A program made the translations under genes and the position numbers. The notes below the pieces were generated by a model. That model had not been told where the DNA came from and searched no databases. It was given only the letters and a program-made list of their open reading frames with translations. A DNA stretch of 64,000 nt from Vulcanimicrobiota bacterium. Lineage in GTDB: Bacteria; Vulcanimicrobiota; Vulcanimicrobiia; Vulcanimicrobiales; Vulcanimicrobiaceae. Below, one piece after another: positions 61,352-64,000 of this stretch. The number at the start of each line of letters is the position of its first letter. Positions within the stretch are counted from its first letter, which is position 1. The stretch covers positions 2,142,192-2,206,191 of the forward strand of contig PLJL01000004.1 of the NCBI GenBank assembly GCA_003140215.1, read 5' to 3'.

Positions 61352-62260
61352 TTACGGCACGGCGCGAAGCGCGTGGTCGAGTGCCGCGGCGAACTGTTCG
61401 GGCTGGTCGAGCATCACGAAGTGCTTCGCGCCGGGGATGACGACGACGTCCGCTTTGGATGCGCCGGTCAAGAGCGTGCGATAGAACGCGGCCTTCTGCT
61501 CCTGGGTGTACGGCTCGGCGGGACTGTAGCCGGTGATCTCGGTGGGCGGCACGGCCAGCATACCGAGTTGCGGCCGCAAGTCGGTTACGAGGTCGGCCTG
61601 GAGCCAGGCCGCTACCGTCGCGCGGTCGCTGCGTGCGCTCAACGCGGCGATCTCTTTGGCCAAGCCGGCGTCGGTGACGCCGACGCTCGCCATGTAGCCG
61701 CTTTCGTAGGTCGCGAACTGCTCGTCCGTCTGCGACCGCACGCTGTCGGCCAGCTGTTTGGCGGCGGCGGAGCGCTGATCGGCCGTCATCTGAGCGAGCA
61801 TCGGGAATATCGGCAACCCGTCGACCGCCACGACCGTGCGCACGCGATCGGGGTGCGCTTCGGCATACGCGATGACGAGCGTGCCGCCCAGGCTGTGGCC
61901 GACGAGCGCGGGCTTGACGATCGCACGCGAGGTCAGCAGCGCGCTCAAATCGGCGTCGAATCGCGCGAACGTCACGTCACCGCTCGCCGCCGGCCGTCCC
62001 GAAAAGCCCGCGAACGTGACCGCGTACACCGAATGCGTGGCGGCGAGGTGCGGGATCACGGCGTTCCAGGTCCACGCCCCACTCGCCAGTCCGGGGACGA
62101 GCACGACCGAATCGCCGCTGCCGAAACGCTCGACGTGCAGCATCCCGACGTCGAAGCTTTCGATCGGGCGCGGCGCAGGTGCAAGCGCTGCGGCATGCGC
62201 GGGGAGCGAGACCGACAGTGCGAGCAGCGCGGCGCACACGGCCGCGATGAGATTACGCAT
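61352..62260 (-). CDS. Exported alpha/beta hydrolase
   Basis: About 302 residues with a Sec signal (AAVCAALLALSVSLPAHAAA). The fold core has VVLVPGLASGAWTWNAVIPH with the oxyanion loop, nucleophile Ser in LVGHSLGGTLVIAYAE (about 148), Asp around VVAVDGLPIF and His in GAKHFVMLDQPEQFAAAL. It is therefore an intact hydrolase of unknown substrate. ATG 62260 overlaps the stop of the XRE regulator gene by eight bases, placing it in an operon with that regulator and a small membrane protein. It converges on the S41 gene. Confidence 0.88.
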   Translation of the reverse strand: MRNLIAAVCAALLALSVSLPAHAAALAPAPRPIESFDVGMLHVERFGSGDSVVLVPGLASGAWTWNAVIPHLAATHSVYAVTFAGFSGRPAASGDVTFARFDADLSALLTSRAIVKPALVGHSLGGTLVIAYAEAHPDRVRTVVAVDGLPIFPMLAQMTADQRSAAAKQLADSVRSQTDEQFATYESGYMASVGVTDAGLAKEIAALSARSDRATVAAWLQADLVTDLRPQLGMLAVPPTEITGYSPAEPYTQEQKAAFYRTLLTGASKADVVVIPGAKHFVMLDQPEQFAAALDHALRAVP

Positions 62261-62459
62261 GGATGGACTCCTCGTCGAGAAAGATGTCGTGAATGGTGCG
62301 CTCGAAGACGCGGGCGATTTTGAACGCCAGGGGGAGCGAGGGATCGTACTTGCCGACCTCGAGCGCGTTGACGGTCTGGCGGCTGACGCCGAGCCGCTCC
62401 GCGAGGTCACCCTGCGACCACTCGCGCTCCGCGCGTAAGACGCGCAGCGTGTTCTTCAC
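62253..62459 (-). CDS. Small XRE-family transcriptional regulator
   Basis: A 68-residue single-domain HTH protein: LRAEREWSQGDLAERLGVSR with recognition helix QTVNALEVGKYDPSLPLAFK and a C-terminal FERTIHDIFLDEE. This is the YozG/HipB-like short class often paired with a small membrane protein gene. GTG 62459 overlaps the upstream membrane protein gene end by four bases. It probably represses its own operon by binding the CAAGTGT/ACACTTG repeats in 62863-62904. Confidence 0.9.
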   Translation of the reverse strand: MKNTLRVLRAEREWSQGDLAERLGVSRQTVNALEVGKYDPSLPLAFKIARVFERTIHDIFLDEESIHA

Positions 62460-62845
62460 GTGTAGCGCCGGCGACCGATGTAGACGCCCAGGCCGTAGAG
62501 CGCCATCGTGAACGGGAAGACCCAGCCCACGCTGAACGTCGGAACGCCCGCGAGCCATTGCAAGAAGCCGACCGTGAGGGTGACCGCAAAGGTGCCGAAC
62601 ACCGCGAACAACATCCCTTCCGCGTGGATCTTGCGGAACAGCTCGTCGCCGGCACGAATGCCGCGGACGTTTTCGATTCCGGCGAACACCAGCGGGACGA
62701 GCGGTAGCAACGCGAGGATCACGTGCAGCGCGTCGGGCCGACGAGGCTCGGGCATGAAGCTGCCCACGGCCACGACGACGACGCAATAGACGCCCATCCA
62801 GAGCAAGAAGCGCATCTGGTGCGCCTTCGTAGCCGCGTTCATCAT
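62456..62845 (-). CDS. Four-helix membrane protein, DUF2178/DUF3796-like
   Basis: About 129 residues with four hydrophobic helices: FLLWMGVYCVVVVAVGSFM, LHVILALLPLVPLVFAGIEN, MLFAVFGTFAVTLTVGFLQW and VGWVFPFTMALYGLGVYIG. Small membrane proteins of this layout commonly precede a short XRE regulator in one operon; their role is unknown. ATG 62845 is seven bases after a TACTAT -10 element with a perfect TTGACA at 17-bp spacing, so the transcript is probably leaderless. Confidence 0.8.
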   Translation of the reverse strand: MMNAATKAHQMRFLLWMGVYCVVVVAVGSFMPEPRRPDALHVILALLPLVPLVFAGIENVRGIRAGDELFRKIHAEGMLFAVFGTFAVTLTVGFLQWLAGVPTFSVGWVFPFTMALYGLGVYIGRRRYT

Positions 62846-62936
62846 GCACCCAATAGTAAAGGACACTTGTCTCCCTGTCAAGTGTACTGGTCATAATATA
62901 CTTGACACAAACGAACGGTTAGTCTAGAATGGGTGC
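62846..62936. promoter_or_regulatory. Divergent leaderless promoters with shared ACTTG operator half-sites
   Basis: Minus strand: TTGACA (62881-62876), 17 bp, TACTAT (62858-62853), 7 bp, then ATG. Plus strand: TTGACA (62902-62907), 17 bp, TAGAAT (62925-62930), 6 bp, then ATG of the transposase. Three half-sites overlap the -35 elements: ACACTTG (62863-62869), CAAGTGTA (62879-62886) and TATACTTG (62897-62904). They form two inverted pairs with 9- and 10-bp spacers and fit the small XRE protein encoded from the minus promoter. Confidence 0.75.
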
Positions 62937-63890
62937 ATGGAAGCGCTCCCCGCCGACCCGACCTCGCTCCTTGAAGCCGTCGCGCTCTTTGCTGACAAGC
63001 AAGTAGCCCACGACTACTTCGTGGCGCTGCGCTGGCCGTACGCCGTCGCGTGTCCTCGGATGGACTGCGGGTCGGCTGACGTGGCGAAGATAGCGAACCG
63101 TAACGCGTGGCGCTGCCGCGACTGCGACCGGCAGTTTACGGCCAAGGTCGGGACGATCTTCGAAGATAGCCCCATCGGCTTCGACAAGTGGTTGCCCGCG
63201 TTGTGGATGCTCACGGCCTGCCGCAACGGCGTCTCGTCGTACGAGATTCACCGGGCGCTGAAGGTCACGCAGAAAACGGCGTGGTTCATGCTTCACCGTC
63301 TGCGCCTGTCGCTCAAGACTGAGACGTTCGACACGCTCCGCGGCGAGGTCGAAGCCGATGAAACGTATATCGGGGGGAGCGTCAAGAACAAGCGCGGGAA
63401 TATCGGGCACTCCAAGACCGGCAAGAAGGCGCAGGGCCCGCAGGCTGGCAGGACTGTCGTTATGGGCATGATCGAACGCGGTGGCCGCGTGCGCGCCTTT
63501 GTCATCCCCAACGTCCGCCGCACCACCGTCATGCCGAGGATCGTCGAGCACATCGCGCCCGGGTCGACCGTCTACACAGACGCGTTGCACTCGTATAACG
63601 ACGTGAGCGCGAGCTACGCGCATCGTGTGATTAACCACGCCGTCGCGTACGTCGAAGGCCAGGTTCACACAAACTCGATTGAAAACTTCTGGAGTGTGCT
63701 CAAACGCACGCTGGCCGGAACGTATATCTGCGCGCGCCCCTGGCACCTTGACGCCTACCTAGACGAGCAGATCTTCCGCTTCAACGCCCGTCGCGAGAAC
63801 GACGGAACGCGGTTCACCCAAGGGCTCAAAGGGGCCGACGGTCGCCGGCTCACCTGGAAGGCTCTTACGGATAAGAACGACCGCGAATGA
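62937..63890 (+). CDS. IS1595-family transposase
   Basis: A DDE transposase of 317 residues. An N-terminal zinc ribbon (CPRMDCG and CRDCDRQF, about residues 40-62) is followed by TIFEDSPIGFDKWLPALWML and MLHRLR. The DDE core contains VEADETYIGG (first Asp about 142), VYTDALHSYN (second Asp) and SIENFWSVLKRTLAGTY with the Glu. The ribbon plus EADETYIGG is diagnostic for IS1595 (ISXO2-like). I found no convincing terminal inverted repeats in the flanks up to the window edge, so the element ends are undefined and it could be a fixed or domesticated copy. Its promoter is leaderless and shares operators with the adjacent XRE operon. Confidence 0.9.
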   Translation: MEALPADPTSLLEAVALFADKQVAHDYFVALRWPYAVACPRMDCGSADVAKIANRNAWRCRDCDRQFTAKVGTIFEDSPIGFDKWLPALWMLTACRNGVSSYEIHRALKVTQKTAWFMLHRLRLSLKTETFDTLRGEVEADETYIGGSVKNKRGNIGHSKTGKKAQGPQAGRTVVMGMIERGGRVRAFVIPNVRRTTVMPRIVEHIAPGSTVYTDALHSYNDVSASYAHRVINHAVAYVEGQVHTNSIENFWSVLKRTLAGTYICARPWHLDAYLDEQIFRFNARRENDGTRFTQGLKGADGRRLTWKALTDKNDRE

Positions 63891-64000
63891 CGGGGCTGGT
63901 TTGGGGCGCCCTTTGGGAGTGAGGGAGTCCGTCGCGACAGGGGGGAATACTCCTCCCATGCCGCGCCTTCCGACGCCAGCGTTTGACGAGAGAAAAGCGG
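63891..64000 (+). other. Right edge: gap after the transposase and possible partial gene
   Basis: Between the transposase stop and the window end are G-rich bases without clear repeat structure. AATACT (63946-63951) lies six bases before an ATG at 63958 that opens a frame (MPRLPTPAFDERKA) running off the edge. The spacing matches the leaderless pattern seen nearby, but 14 codons are too few to call a gene. Confidence 0.25.

Noticed and set aside
62846..64000. Terminal inverted repeats of the IS1595 element
   Set aside because: Comparing both flanks gave only short (7 bp) matches such as CCCTGTC, which are expected by chance in this composition.

Overview
The window is GC-rich, densely coded DNA from a free-living diderm bacterium that is not an obvious proteobacterium. 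The outer membrane is implied by an Mla-type lipid transport operon whose MlaD ends in a beta-strand domain with a terminal aromatic residue. PASTA kinase, rpoZ-gmk and ruvCAB arrangements resemble terrabacterial lineages. My best guess is a member of Candidatus Eremiobacterota (WPS-2) or a relative. That is inference from gene content and composition; no rRNA is present to test it. I see no tRNA, rRNA, CRISPR array or prophage, and no gap longer than about 160 bases.

Layout. 1-2.2 kb: thrC-thrB. 2.2-7.2 kb: hypothetical genes, a zinc-ribbon/AIM24 protein, a PilZ-like protein, an iron-type alcohol dehydrogenase-like enzyme, and a Xer tyrosine recombinase preceded by an 11-6-11 dif-like sequence. 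7.15-15.9 kb (minus strand): gmk-rpoZ-glmS-rph-coiled-coil gene-mlaE-mlaF-mlaD-rhomboid-panE. 16-17.7 kb: rqcH (NFACT). 17.7-32.5 kb (minus): MFS-chrA, a zinc-binding hypothetical, a class B penicillin-binding protein, PASTA Ser/Thr kinase, ruvC-ruvA-ruvB, SpoIID-like, PilZ, queA, a hybrid histidine kinase and a separate HPt protein. 32.6-35.8 kb: an orphan TRAP substrate-binding protein, then a class III CoA transferase and an enoyl-CoA hydratase. 35.8-40.7 kb (minus): five overlapping genes encoding a NicO-type metal exporter, a NiCoT permease, two DUF4331-type exported proteins and a TPR protein. 40.8-48.7 kb: dtd, a hydroxyacid-oxoacid transhydrogenase-like enzyme, and a liv-type ABC transporter split between strands around a uronate-dehydrogenase-like enzyme and an AAA ATPase. 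48.8-54.5 kb: GH15 glucoamylase/trehalase-like enzyme, lipoprotein esterase, MEDS sensor protein, PAS-GAF-SpoIIE-HATPase phosphatase. 54.5-64 kb: carB, nucleotidyltransferase-MFS, Lrp/AsnC, S41 peptidase, alpha/beta hydrolase-XRE-membrane protein, and an IS1595-type transposase.

Most genes are packed with ATGA/GTGA stop-start overlaps, so long co-transcribed blocks are likely. The strongest unexplained signal is a dispersed intergenic element present four times (upstream of panE, glmS, ruvA and the PASTA kinase). It always has the same orientation relative to the downstream gene. Three copies abut the start codon and carry a conserved GC hairpin plus a GGAG Shine-Dalgarno-like segment. In the fourth copy that segment is changed and the kinase gene has no ordinary start codon upstream of its glycine loop. 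Other points of interest are two apparent CTG starts (gmk, livH), leaderless promoter architecture (clearest at 62.8-62.95 kb), a perfect AT-rich palindrome over the MFS start codon, and the DUF4331/nickel-transporter operon.
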